From positions 1 through 64,000 of the forward strand of contig CAWDLN010000022.1 of NCBI GenBank assembly GCA_963803115.1: 64,000 nt of DNA, given 5' to 3'. Shown here piece after piece: positions 33,589-41,665 of this stretch; the first letter of the stretch is position 1, and the number at the start of each line of letters is the position of its first letter. The stretch comes from DATBGZ01 sp963803115 (GTDB taxonomy: Bacteria; Actinomycetota; Actinomycetes; Mycobacteriales; Micromonosporaceae). A program made the translations under genes and the position numbers. The notes below the pieces were generated by a model. It searched no databases. It saw only the letters and a list, made by a program, of their open reading frames with translations, and was not told the DNA's origin.

Positions 33589-34764
33589 ATGGCAGTCATG
33601 GATCTGATGCGATCCGTCATCCAGCAACTAGCCCTCATCCCGCGGCTGCCCACTTCGGACGGCGAACGGGAAGCGGCCTATCTGATCCGGGACCGGTTAG
33701 TGGGCTACGGGTGTCGCGCGGAGGTCGAGGAGGTCAGGGCCTACCGTTCCTACGCCTGGCCGATAGGAGTGCTGAGCGCTCTCGGATTGGTATTGGCGGT
33801 CACGAGCCTCCGGGGACACCGCGTTCTGGGCGCAATCGGCGGGGCGGTGGCGGCGGCCGGCATCATCGACGACATCACCGGCGGCGCGATGGCGGGCCGT
33901 CGCGTCGTGATGCGGCCGCGCACGGCGTACAACGTCGTTGCCGAGACGGGCGACCTGGCTTCTGAGCGGACGCTGGTGGTGCTGGCACACCATGACGCGG
34001 CGCCGTCGGGATTGGTATTCGACCAGACCGTCACGCAATGGTTGGCGGAACGCCGGCCGGACATCGTCGAGGCGATGAAGAGCAACCCACCTTTGTGGTG
34101 GCCGGTGATCGCTGGGCCGGCGCTTGTCTCACTCGGTAGCGTGATCGGCAGTCGACGATTGCGCTGGCTCGGTCTGATCAGCAGTCTCGGCTCACTGGCG
34201 GCCATGGTCGATATCGGCCGGCGGCCGGCCGTACCGGGCGCGAACGACAACCTCAGCGGCGTCGCCGCGCTGATCGCCCTCGCCGAGAGACTCGCCCGGG
34301 ATCCGGTGTCGAATCTTCGAGTGCTGCTCGTGTCGGCCGGCGCCGAAGAGGCGTTGCAAGAGGGCATTCGCGGATTCGCACGCAACCATTTCCCTCGGCT
34401 TCCGACCCGGGCCACCTGGTTTCTCAACCTCGACACCGTCGGCTCCGGCCGCTTGGTGCTGCTGGAGGGCGAAGGGCCAGTGCGCATGCACGACTACGAC
34501 AGCGTGTTCAAGGATTTCGTCGCCCGATGCGCGGTCGAGCACGACATCCCGTTGCTCCGCGGGCTCCGGTCACGCAACAGTACCGACGGGTCAGTCCCGC
34601 AACGGTACGACTATCCGACGGCGACCGTGGTATCGGTCGACGACCGTAAGCTCCTGCCGCACTACCACCTCGATTCGGACCGGCCAGAGCACCTTGACTA
34701 CGAATGCGTCGCCCGCGCGGCCCGGCTCGCCGAGGCCGTTACCCGTAGCCTGGCAGCGGGCTAG
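33589..34764 (+). CDS. M28-family metallopeptidase with inserted membrane segments
   Basis: This 391-residue protein has the di-zinc aminopeptidase pattern: LAHHDAAPSG, PGANDNLSGVAALIALAERL, SAGAEEALQEG (catalytic Glu), FLNLDTVGSG, and a late His in LPHYHLDSD. Two hydrophobic stretches (about residues 50-85 and 170-210) are inserted, which is unusual for soluble M28 enzymes and suggests membrane association. ATG at 33589 or 33598 may be the start. The much longer open frame running from 31810 is the antisense shadow of the HNH gene. Confidence 0.82.
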   Translation: MAVMDLMRSVIQQLALIPRLPTSDGEREAAYLIRDRLVGYGCRAEVEEVRAYRSYAWPIGVLSALGLVLAVTSLRGHRVLGAIGGAVAAAGIIDDITGGAMAGRRVVMRPRTAYNVVAETGDLASERTLVVLAHHDAAPSGLVFDQTVTQWLAERRPDIVEAMKSNPPLWWPVIAGPALVSLGSVIGSRRLRWLGLISSLGSLAAMVDIGRRPAVPGANDNLSGVAALIALAERLARDPVSNLRVLLVSAGAEEALQEGIRGFARNHFPRLPTRATWFLNLDTVGSGRLVLLEGEGPVRMHDYDSVFKDFVARCAVEHDIPLLRGLRSRNSTDGSVPQRYDYPTATVVSVDDRKLLPHYHLDSDRPEHLDYECVARAARLAEAVTRSLAAG

Positions 34765-34790
34765 GCCAACCGACTGTCCTGAGTGGTCAG

Positions 34791-35420
34791 TTACGCGTTC
34801 ACCGCGGCGGCGCGTTGCCGGAGGAGCCGGCGCTCGTGCGGGGTGGGGGCGAGCCCGGCGGCCCGTTCGAGCTCGTCGGCTGCCTCGGCGTACCGGCCCA
34901 AGCGCCGCAGCACATCGCCGCGCACCGCGCCATAGAGGTGATAGCGGGCCATCCGTGGGTCGCCGCGGATCGCGTCTAGCGCTCCGAGGGCGGCCTCGGC
35001 CCCGTCCGCGTGCAGCACGGCGACGGCACGGTTGAGCTCCAGCACCGGCGAGGGCGCCAATTGGGCGAGCGCGTCATAGAGCGCAACCACAGCTTCCCAG
35101 TCCGTGTCGGCGAACGTTGCAGCCCGCGCGTGGCAGCCGGCAATCGCCGCCTGGACCGTGTACGGGCCGAGCGGCTTGCCGAGATCCACCGCGCGCCCCA
35201 GCTCCGCCAGCCCATGGCTTATCAGCGTGCGATCCCAGCGGGAGCGGTCCTGCTCCTCCAGCAACACCGGCTCACCGTCGCATGTGGTCCGAGCGCGGAA
35301 GCGGGATGCCTGAAGCTCCATGAGCGCGACGAGGTCGTGCACCTCCGGTTCCTTGGGCAGCCGCCCCGCCAGCATCCGGCCCAGTCGCATCGCGTCGTCG
35401 GCGACGTCTTGGCGCACCCA
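34791..35420 (-). pseudogene. C-terminal remnant of an ECF42-type sigma factor
   Basis: Only the C-terminal part of an ECF42-like sigma factor is present: VRQDVADDAMRLGRMLAG, LVALMELQASRFRARTTCDG, EEQDRSRWDRTLISHGLAEL, YTVQAAIAGCHARA, LNRAVAVLHADGAEAALGAL and the TPR-like end. The sigma-2 and sigma-4 regions are missing; upstream sequence belongs to a PQQ-propeller gene in another frame. A deletion with a junction near 35417-35425 probably fused the two. It has no start signal of its own and cannot act as a sigma factor. Confidence 0.8.
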
Positions 35421-36624
35421 GCGAACCGTCAAGGTCGAACAGTTGCCCGGAGTCGACGAGGATTCGATCCCCCACAGTCTGAATGTCGCCGTTGCTCGGC
35501 GGTATCTGCGCTCGCCACAACTCCCGCCGGCTCGCTTCGTCCATCGCGACCACGTATCGCCCGTTGGCCGTCTGGTCATTGACCACCAGACAGATCCGTT
35601 TCGGGCCACACGGTGTGACCGACTGGACGTATGTGTCGGGTGGGCTTTCGTAGAGCACGGTCGGCGGGTCCGTCCGATCCAGGGAGTAACTCACAACGCG
35701 GCTGAACCGGATGATCGAATACAAGGTTTCGCCGTGCGGGATGAAGGCGGTCTGATCCGAGGCGGCATCCTCCACATCGGATCGTGCGAACCGGTCCAGG
35801 CCCGTGTCCGCGTTGACGACGTGCAGGGTGCCGTCCGGGTCGATCTGCAGCAGGCGGTGATGGGACGGATCGACCCGGCCGACGTCCGCGTTCACCGACT
35901 TCGTCAACGGCGCCGCGAGCTCCTGTGTGATGACCGGGGCCTGAATGTTGCCGTACGGTCGCCGCCACCGCTGGGCGCCCGACTGCCAGTCCAATGCCCG
36001 AACCGAGTGATCTGCGCTCGACACGACGACGAGGCCGAAGTCGTACCAGAGCAATACCCGACTGTTGACGGGCTGTTCCCATCGAACCGCGCCCGTGTTT
36101 GGCTCGAGCACGAGCAGGACGGCGTTCGATGAGCCCTCCCGATGGCCGGCTATCAGGAGGCCCTCCGGTCCGGCTCGGAACATCGGCCCGGGCACCCACC
36201 GCCCGAGGTCGACCGGGGCAAAGACCGGCGCCCCCGTGGCGAGGTCCATGCCGGCCACCCTGAGCTGGTGGTCCGGGCTGTAGCCGGCCAGGTAAGCGCG
36301 GCCACCGACGATCTCCACGGCCCCGAATGACTCGCTCCCAAACCGCACATCGAGCGACATCTGGACACTCCCGACCGGAGTCAGGCTAGTGAACGAGACC
36401 GTCGGCTTCGGTGTCGGTTCCGCGGGCGGGATATCGTGCCGCCCCAGCCGGACCGCTCCGGCGAGCGCGGCGCCTCCCAACAGGAGGAGCACGAGTGCCG
36501 CGGCCGCCAGCTGATGGCGCCGGCGCGGCTCGCCCCGCCGGCGGACTACCTTGGGCGTGCTCGTTGGGAGGCTCTCCGCGTACGAGCCCATCGCCGCGAA
36601 CATCTCGTCGACGTCAGCGCGCAT
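35272..36624 (-). CDS. Membrane-anchored PQQ-like beta-propeller protein, 3' end altered by deletion
   Basis: This about 450-residue protein has a cytoplasmic N-terminus, one span near residues 48-66 (AAAALVLLLLGGAALAGAV), then an extracytoplasmic propeller with repeats such as VAGMDLATGAPVFAPVDLG, VLEPNTGAVRWEQPV and ALDWQSGAQRWRRPYG. It overlaps the upstream sigma factor gene by 11 bases, so it probably acts as its membrane partner or sensor. After VDSGQLFDLDGSLG the frame reads into an ECF42 remnant, giving an Arg-rich tail of about 50 residues that is not natural. Confidence 0.75.
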   Translation of the reverse strand: MRADVDEMFAAMGSYAESLPTSTPKVVRRRGEPRRRHQLAAAALVLLLLGGAALAGAVRLGRHDIPPAEPTPKPTVSFTSLTPVGSVQMSLDVRFGSESFGAVEIVGGRAYLAGYSPDHQLRVAGMDLATGAPVFAPVDLGRWVPGPMFRAGPEGLLIAGHREGSSNAVLLVLEPNTGAVRWEQPVNSRVLLWYDFGLVVVSSADHSVRALDWQSGAQRWRRPYGNIQAPVITQELAAPLTKSVNADVGRVDPSHHRLLQIDPDGTLHVVNADTGLDRFARSDVEDAASDQTAFIPHGETLYSIIRFSRVVSYSLDRTDPPTVLYESPPDTYVQSVTPCGPKRICLVVNDQTANGRYVVAMDEASRRELWRAQIPPSNGDIQTVGDRILVDSGQLFDLDGSLGAPRRRRRRDATGPDAGGAAAQGTGGARPRRAHGASGIPLPRSDHMRR

Positions 36625-37123
36625 CGGAACCCCCCACGTTCGCCTCGGTGCTCGAATCGAGTGCCGCGGCGAGCGCCACCCGGCCGCGAGAGAGCCATGA
36701 CTTGACCGTGCCGATGCTCGCCCCCGTCTCATTCGCGATCTCCGCGAGTGAGAGGTCGAGTAGGTAGTGCAGTGTCAGGGCTCGGCGCTGCGCTGGCGAG
36801 AGTTTGCGCAGCGCGTTCACCAGGAGGATGACGTCCTCGCCCGGTGGCTCGGCCGGCGGAGGTGGTCGGCGCGCCGCCGCGGCCGCTCGCCGGACCGACA
36901 TGCGACGCCACGAGTCGGTCGCGAGACGGGTCACGACAAGCCGAAGCCAAGCCTCGGCGTCCTCGTACTGGCTCAGGCGCCCCCACCGCTGCCACGCCCG
37001 CGCGTACGCCTCCTGGACCAGATCCTGGGCCTCGACGGCATTCGTGGTAAGCCCGAACGCGTAGCGGAGCAGCCGCGGCGCGGTTCCGCGATAGAAAGCG
37101 TCGAACTCGTCACTGTCCGCCAT
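36614..37123 (-). CDS. ECF sigma factor, SigE-like family
   Basis: This 169-residue sigma factor has region 2 (DEFDAFYRGTAPRLLRYAFG, DLVQEAYARAWQRW, AEAWLRLVVTRLATDSWRR) and region 4 (LSPAQRRALTLHYLLDLSLA, TGASIGTVKSWLSRGRVAL). ATG 37123 is likely (typical ADSDEFDAFY start); a GTG at 37132 is also possible. The next gene, a membrane propeller protein, overlaps it, so both form one regulatory unit. A TACCCT -10-like box lies about 35 bases upstream. Confidence 0.88.
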   Translation of the reverse strand: MADSDEFDAFYRGTAPRLLRYAFGLTTNAVEAQDLVQEAYARAWQRWGRLSQYEDAEAWLRLVVTRLATDSWRRMSVRRAAAAARRPPPPAEPPGEDVILLVNALRKLSPAQRRALTLHYLLDLSLAEIANETGASIGTVKSWLSRGRVALAAALDSSTEANVGGSDAR

Positions 37124-37224
37124 GAGCCTCACCCGGGTCGCGTCGGTGCGTTCGAAGGGTAGACACGAGGCCGTTAGCCCGAAGGTTGCAGGGCACCCTA
37201 CTAGGGCGTACGACTACCGAGCAG

Positions 37225-37230
37225 TAACAT
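37225..37230 (+). promoter_or_regulatory. -10 element of a leaderless LLM gene
   Basis: TAACAT ends seven bases before ATG 37238 and there is no ribosome site. Confidence 0.5.
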
Positions 37231-37237
37231 CTCGCGC

Positions 37238-38260
37238 ATGAAGCTGGGGTTCGCGCTGGGGTACTGGGGCCGCCGACCGCCGGAGCATGTGCCGGAACTC
37301 GTCTCGGAGGCGGTGGACCTCGGCTACGAGTCGATGTGGACCGCCGAGGCGTACGGCTCGGACGCGATCACTCCGCTGGCTTGGTGGGGGGCCAGGTTCC
37401 CGACGTTGCGGCTGGGCACCGCGATCGCCCAGCTCTCGGCCCGGACCCCGACCGGCACCGCGATGGCGGCGCTGACCCTGGACCACCTCTCGCAGGGGCG
37501 GTTTGTGCTCGGGCTCGGTGTCTCCGGGCCGCAGGTGGTCGAGGGCTGGTACGGGGATGAGTACGCCAAGCCGCTGGCTCGCACCCGCGAGTACGTGTCG
37601 ATCATCCGCAAGGTGTTGGCCCGCGACGTGCCGGTGGTCCACCAAGGGGAGCGCTACCAGCTACCCCGGCCGGGCGGCACCGGGCTGGGCAAGCCACTTC
37701 GCTCCATTGTGGAGCCACTGCGGGCCGACCTCCCGATACTGCTCGCCGCCGAAGGCCCGAAGAACGTGGCGCTGGCCGCCGAGATCGCTGATGGCTGGCT
37801 CGCCTTCCTCTACTCGCCGCATCACCACGACCTCTATGCGCCGTCTCTCGCCGAGGGCCGGGCTCGGCGTGCCCCCGACCGTGCGGACAAGCCGTTCGAG
37901 ATCGTCGCGAGCGTACCGGTCGTCGTCGGAGACAGCGCCGAGGCGGCTGCGGACAGGGTGCGTCCGATGCTCGCCCTCTACATTGGAGGGATGGGCGCCA
38001 AGGCGGCGAACTTCCACCACGAAGTCGCGGTACGGATGGGGTATGACGCGGAGGCCAAGGAGGTCCAGCGGCTCTACCTGAGCGGGGCCAAGGAGGAGGC
38101 GGAGGCCGCCCTTCCACTGTCGTTGATCGAGAAGCTGGCCCTCGTCGGACCGGCCGCGAAGATCGCCGACGACATGGCGGCCTGGAAAGAGTCCCCTGTG
38201 GACACTCTGATGGTCCAGGGTGACCCCACCGCGCTCCGGGCCGCGGCCGCGGCGCTCTGA
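37238..38260 (+). CDS. LLM-class F420-dependent oxidoreductase
   Basis: This 340-residue TIM-barrel enzyme is of the luciferase-like monooxygenase family that uses coenzyme F420 in actinomycetes. Typical pieces are MKLGFALGYWG, SEAVDLGYESMWTAEAYG, TPTGTAMAALTLDHLSQGRF, LGLGVSGPQVVEGWYG, and KPLRSIVEPLRADLPILLAA. The substrate is unknown; many such proteins reduce or oxidise unsaturated lipids or xenobiotics. It is divergent from the sigma factor gene. Confidence 0.87.
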   Translation: MKLGFALGYWGRRPPEHVPELVSEAVDLGYESMWTAEAYGSDAITPLAWWGARFPTLRLGTAIAQLSARTPTGTAMAALTLDHLSQGRFVLGLGVSGPQVVEGWYGDEYAKPLARTREYVSIIRKVLARDVPVVHQGERYQLPRPGGTGLGKPLRSIVEPLRADLPILLAAEGPKNVALAAEIADGWLAFLYSPHHHDLYAPSLAEGRARRAPDRADKPFEIVASVPVVVGDSAEAAADRVRPMLALYIGGMGAKAANFHHEVAVRMGYDAEAKEVQRLYLSGAKEEAEAALPLSLIEKLALVGPAAKIADDMAAWKESPVDTLMVQGDPTALRAAAAAL

Positions 38261-38266
38261 ACCACG

Positions 38267-38653
38267 CTAGATCTCGCCGGCCTCGGCGAGTCGGCGGATG
38301 TTGTCCAGCGTCTCGATGAGGTCGTCGTCGGCGTCGCTGTCGTGGTCCTGCGCCAGGTGGATGGTGACGACGCTGCCCGTGCCGGCGTCGTCGGGCTCTA
38401 CTTGCAGCCACCCGTTGTACCCTTCCCGCGTGCCCCACTCCATCCGGCGTTCGAGCCCGTCGATGTGCAGCCAGCCCTCGGTGTGCTGCTCGTCGCCATG
38501 GATGTCGGTTGTCACGACGGCCAGATCCGGCCCGGCCGCTTCCGCCTCGGTCAGGATCGGTAGGTACTCCGGCAGGTTCCTCACCTCGGCCAGGTAGTCG
38601 AAGAGCGCATCCGGCTCAGCCATGATCGTGCCGGTCTGTTCGTACTCGGGCAT
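38267..38653 (-). CDS. SRPBCC-family (polyketide cyclase/START-like) protein
   Basis: This 128-residue protein has the SRPBCC pattern: MPEYEQTGTIMAEPDALFDY, LAEVRNLPEYLPILTEAEA, then a hydrophobic-pocket beta-sheet and a C-terminal helix. Such proteins bind lipids or aromatic ligands. It is convergent with the LLM gene and divergent from aspS. GGAGG is seen upstream. Function unknown. Confidence 0.75.
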   Translation of the reverse strand: MPEYEQTGTIMAEPDALFDYLAEVRNLPEYLPILTEAEAAGPDLAVVTTDIHGDEQHTEGWLHIDGLERRMEWGTREGYNGWLQVEPDDAGTGSVVTIHLAQDHDSDADDDLIETLDNIRRLAEAGEI

Positions 38654-38736
38654 CTCGACCCTCCTCGGAGACTGCCGCCTAACGCGTTCGTACCCCGTTT
38701 CCTCGGCCCGCGTCCGCGGACTGCGAGAATGCGGCT

Positions 38737-40551
38737 GTGATTCGTACCCATGAGGCCGGCACGTTGCGGGCCAAGGACGCCGGCAGCACCGTGACCCTGG
38801 CCGGCTGGGTCGCCCGGCGTCGCGACCACGGTGGCGTCACCTTCATCGACCTCCGCGACGCGTCCGGGATCGTGCAGATCGTGCTCCGAGGAGCGACAGC
38901 GACCGAGGACGGGCTTAACAGCCGAGACGAGGAACAGGCACACGCCCTGCGCAACGAGTACTGCGTGAAGGTCACCGGCGAGGTTGGGCGGCGGCCATCG
39001 GGGAACGAGAACCCGGAGCTGCCCACCGGCGAGGTCGAGGTGGTGGTCTCCGTTCTCGAGGTGCTCTCCGAGGCCGCGCCGTTGCCGCTGCCGGTGGACG
39101 ACCACGTCGACGCCGGCGATGACATCCGGCTCCGGTACCGCTATCTCGATCTGCGCCGCAGCGGCCCGGCCAAGGCGCTTCGCCTGCGCTCGCGCGCGAA
39201 CCAGATCGCCCGCGAGGTGCTTCACGCGCAGGACTTCAACGAGATAGAGACGCCGACGCTGACGCGCTCGACCCCCGAGGGCGCCCGCGACTTCCTCGTG
39301 CCGGTTCGTCTTCAGCCCGGCACGTGGTACGCCCTACCGCAGTCACCTCAGCTGTTCAAGCAGCTGCTCATGGTGGCCGGAATGGAGCGGTACTACCAGA
39401 TCGCCCGCTGTTATCGGGACGAGGACTTCCGCGCCGACCGGCAGCCTGAGTTCACCCAGCTCGATATTGAGATGTCCTTCGTCACCCAGGACGATGTCAT
39501 CGCGCTCGCTGAGAACATCGTGTCCCGGCTCTGGGCGGAGCTTGCCGGATACGAGATCCCGCGCCCGATCCCACACCTGACCTGGCACGAGGCGATGTCG
39601 CGGTACGGCTCGGACAAGCCCGATCTGCGGTACGGTCTGGAGCTCACCGACCTCACCGAGTACCTGGCCGGGACCGAGTTCCGGGTCTTCGCCAGCGCGG
39701 TCGCCTCCGGCGGCTACGTCGGCGCGGTGGTCATGCCGGGTGGCGCGGCGCAGACCCGCCGGGAGCTCGACGCCTGGCAGGACTGGGCCAAGGCCCGCGG
39801 GGCCAAGGGGCTGGCGTACGTGGTCCTCGACACCGATACCGGTGAGGCCCGCGGGCCGGTGGCGAAGAACCTCTCGGCCGAGCATCTCGCCGGCCTCGGC
39901 GACGCCGTCGGGGCCAAGCCCGGCGACGCGGTGTTCTTCGCCGCCGCCGCTGACCGCCGGGAGGCCCAGGAGCTGCTTGGCGCGGCCCGGATCGAGATCG
40001 CCAAGCGCACCGGGCTCGTGGATCCGTCGTCGTGGGCGTTCTGCTGGGTGGTCGACGCCCCGATGTTCGAGCCAGCCACCGACGCGGCCGGCAAGCCGAT
40101 CGCCGGCATCTGGACCTCGCTGCACCACCCGTTCACCTCGCCCAACGACGAGTGGCTCGACAGGTTCGACTCGGCTCCCGGCGACGCGTTGGCGTACGCC
40201 TATGACATCGTCTGCAACGGCAACGAGATCGGTGGCGGGTCGATCCGTATCCACCGCGCCGACGTACAACGCCGGGTCTTCGACCTGCTCGGCATCTCGC
40301 CCGACGAAGCGCAGGACAAGTTCGGCTTCTTGCTCGAGGCGTTCAAGTACGGGCCGCCGCCGCACGGCGGGATCGCGCTCGGATGGGACCGCGTGTGCAT
40401 GCTGCTGGCGGGAGTCGACTCGATCCGTGAGGTGATCGCGTTCCCGAAGACCCGCGGCGGGTTCGACCCGCTCACCAGTGCCCCGACCCCCATCACCCCG
40501 GCCCAACGCGCCGAGGCCGGCATCGACGCAAAGCCCAAGCCGTCGACCTAG
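38737..40551 (+). CDS. aspS: Aspartyl-tRNA synthetase
   Basis: This 604-residue class II synthetase has the OB anticodon domain (VTLAGWVARRRDHGGVTFID), RYRYLDLRR, QSPQLFKQLLMVAGMERYYQ, motif 2 IARCYRDEDFRADRQPEFTQ, the bacterial GAD insertion domain, and motif 3 GIALGWDRVCML. GTG at 38737 has a -10-like GAGAAT six bases upstream, so the transcript may be leaderless. In related genomes aspS often lies close to hisS; here about 27 kb of accessory genes separate them. Confidence 0.97.
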   Translation: MIRTHEAGTLRAKDAGSTVTLAGWVARRRDHGGVTFIDLRDASGIVQIVLRGATATEDGLNSRDEEQAHALRNEYCVKVTGEVGRRPSGNENPELPTGEVEVVVSVLEVLSEAAPLPLPVDDHVDAGDDIRLRYRYLDLRRSGPAKALRLRSRANQIAREVLHAQDFNEIETPTLTRSTPEGARDFLVPVRLQPGTWYALPQSPQLFKQLLMVAGMERYYQIARCYRDEDFRADRQPEFTQLDIEMSFVTQDDVIALAENIVSRLWAELAGYEIPRPIPHLTWHEAMSRYGSDKPDLRYGLELTDLTEYLAGTEFRVFASAVASGGYVGAVVMPGGAAQTRRELDAWQDWAKARGAKGLAYVVLDTDTGEARGPVAKNLSAEHLAGLGDAVGAKPGDAVFFAAAADRREAQELLGAARIEIAKRTGLVDPSSWAFCWVVDAPMFEPATDAAGKPIAGIWTSLHHPFTSPNDEWLDRFDSAPGDALAYAYDIVCNGNEIGGGSIRIHRADVQRRVFDLLGISPDEAQDKFGFLLEAFKYGPPPHGGIALGWDRVCMLLAGVDSIREVIAFPKTRGGFDPLTSAPTPITPAQRAEAGIDAKPKPST

Positions 40552-40557
40552 CCACGG

Positions 40558-41322
40558 TCAGGCCGGGCGGATCGACGTGATCCGATGTACACCGGTGAAC
40601 CCGAGCCGGTGGTAGAGGCGGGACGCCCCGTGGTTTGCCGCCTCGACCCCGAGCCCAACCTGGACGTACCGCTCGGCGAGTGCGGATGCGACCGCCGCCG
40701 TCACCGCGGCGCCCCAGCCTTGACCTCGGTGCTCGGGGTGGACCGCGACGGCGCCCACCATTCCAGTTGGTACCGCGTCGGGATCGGGTGAACGGACGCT
40801 CCGGTCGGCGGCGCAAGCGACGAGTTTGCCGTCGACGTACGCGCCGTACCACTGGTTCACCATCGGGTGTCCGGGGCGCAGCATCGAATCGGGAAAGGCG
40901 ACGTCGAGCAGCGCTCCGATCGCCTCGGCGTCCGAGACTGCCCGCACGGCGTCCCGGTTCGGGGCGGCCACGGCGGTAGCCCGACCCGGGAGCCAGAGGT
41001 AGTCCCAATCCTCCCGATGGGTCCATCCGGCGGGGACCTGGACCTGGGCACGGCGCGGGAGGTTGACCCAGCCCACGCCGTCGAGCATGCCGTCGGCGCG
41101 GGCATGTCGCAGCGCGAAGTCAAGCACGGACGGATCACCCAGGCCGTGGCCTAGTCGCCCCAAGGGCCCGCCGGACCACCACAGCACGCCGATCCCGGTA
41201 CCCGTGAGCTCCACCCGGATGCCACGCGGATCGGTACCCGACCCCAGCGCGAAGAGCGCGTACGGATCATCGCCGACGACGTCGCGCACCCAAGCCCGGC
41301 TGTGAAGCTTGGCAATGAACAC
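40558..41322 (-). CDS. GNAT-family N-acetyltransferase
   Basis: The 254-residue product has an unusual N-terminal domain of about 120 residues and a C-terminal GNAT fold with the acetyl-CoA site VGAVAVHPEHRGQGWGAAVT and the end motif NHGASRLYHRLGFTGVHR. The acceptor is unknown. It is convergent with aspS with a six-base gap. Confidence 0.82.
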   Translation of the reverse strand: MFIAKLHSRAWVRDVVGDDPYALFALGSGTDPRGIRVELTGTGIGVLWWSGGPLGRLGHGLGDPSVLDFALRHARADGMLDGVGWVNLPRRAQVQVPAGWTHREDWDYLWLPGRATAVAAPNRDAVRAVSDAEAIGALLDVAFPDSMLRPGHPMVNQWYGAYVDGKLVACAADRSVRSPDPDAVPTGMVGAVAVHPEHRGQGWGAAVTAAVASALAERYVQVGLGVEAANHGASRLYHRLGFTGVHRITSIRPA

Positions 41323-41403
41323 CGGCTCACGGTAAAGGCGCGGTTGATCGCGGTTGGGGCGGGTATCCCGGGCGCAGATCTTTCCCCCACCTCGGAGGCA
41401 GCC

Positions 41404-41592
41404 ATGTTCGCGATCATCGCCGCGGTGCTATTCGCGGTCGTACTCGTCCTCGACCTGGCCGACAAGGACCTCGGCCCTATCCTCACCGCCGGGTTCCTCA
41501 TCAACGCCGGCCTGCTCTGCATCGCGTTGCACCTGGCTGGCGCGGCAAGCCGGTTGCGGAGCTACCGGGGTCGCCGGCCCGGCGTCCGCTAG
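41404..41592 (+). CDS. Small membrane protein
   Basis: This 62-residue protein starts at ATG 41404 after GGAGGCA. Two hydrophobic spans (FAIIAAVLFAVVLVLDLA and ILTAGFLINAGLLCIALHLA) are followed by a basic tail. I do not recognise a family with known function, but similar two-span proteins are common in actinomycetes. Confidence 0.7.
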   Translation: MFAIIAAVLFAVVLVLDLADKDLGPILTAGFLINAGLLCIALHLAGAASRLRSYRGRRPGVR

Positions 41593-41665
41593 CCCAGCGA
41601 GCCACGTCTGCCTGCTCACGCAGCGTCGCGGTCGGCGTCGGCCGCGGCCGGTACTGTCGCAGGCG

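Noticed and set aside
31810..34764. A 984-codon open frame on the plus strand
   Set aside because: Most of it is antisense to the DUF222/HNH gene in GC-rich sequence; only the M28 peptidase part from 33589 is real.
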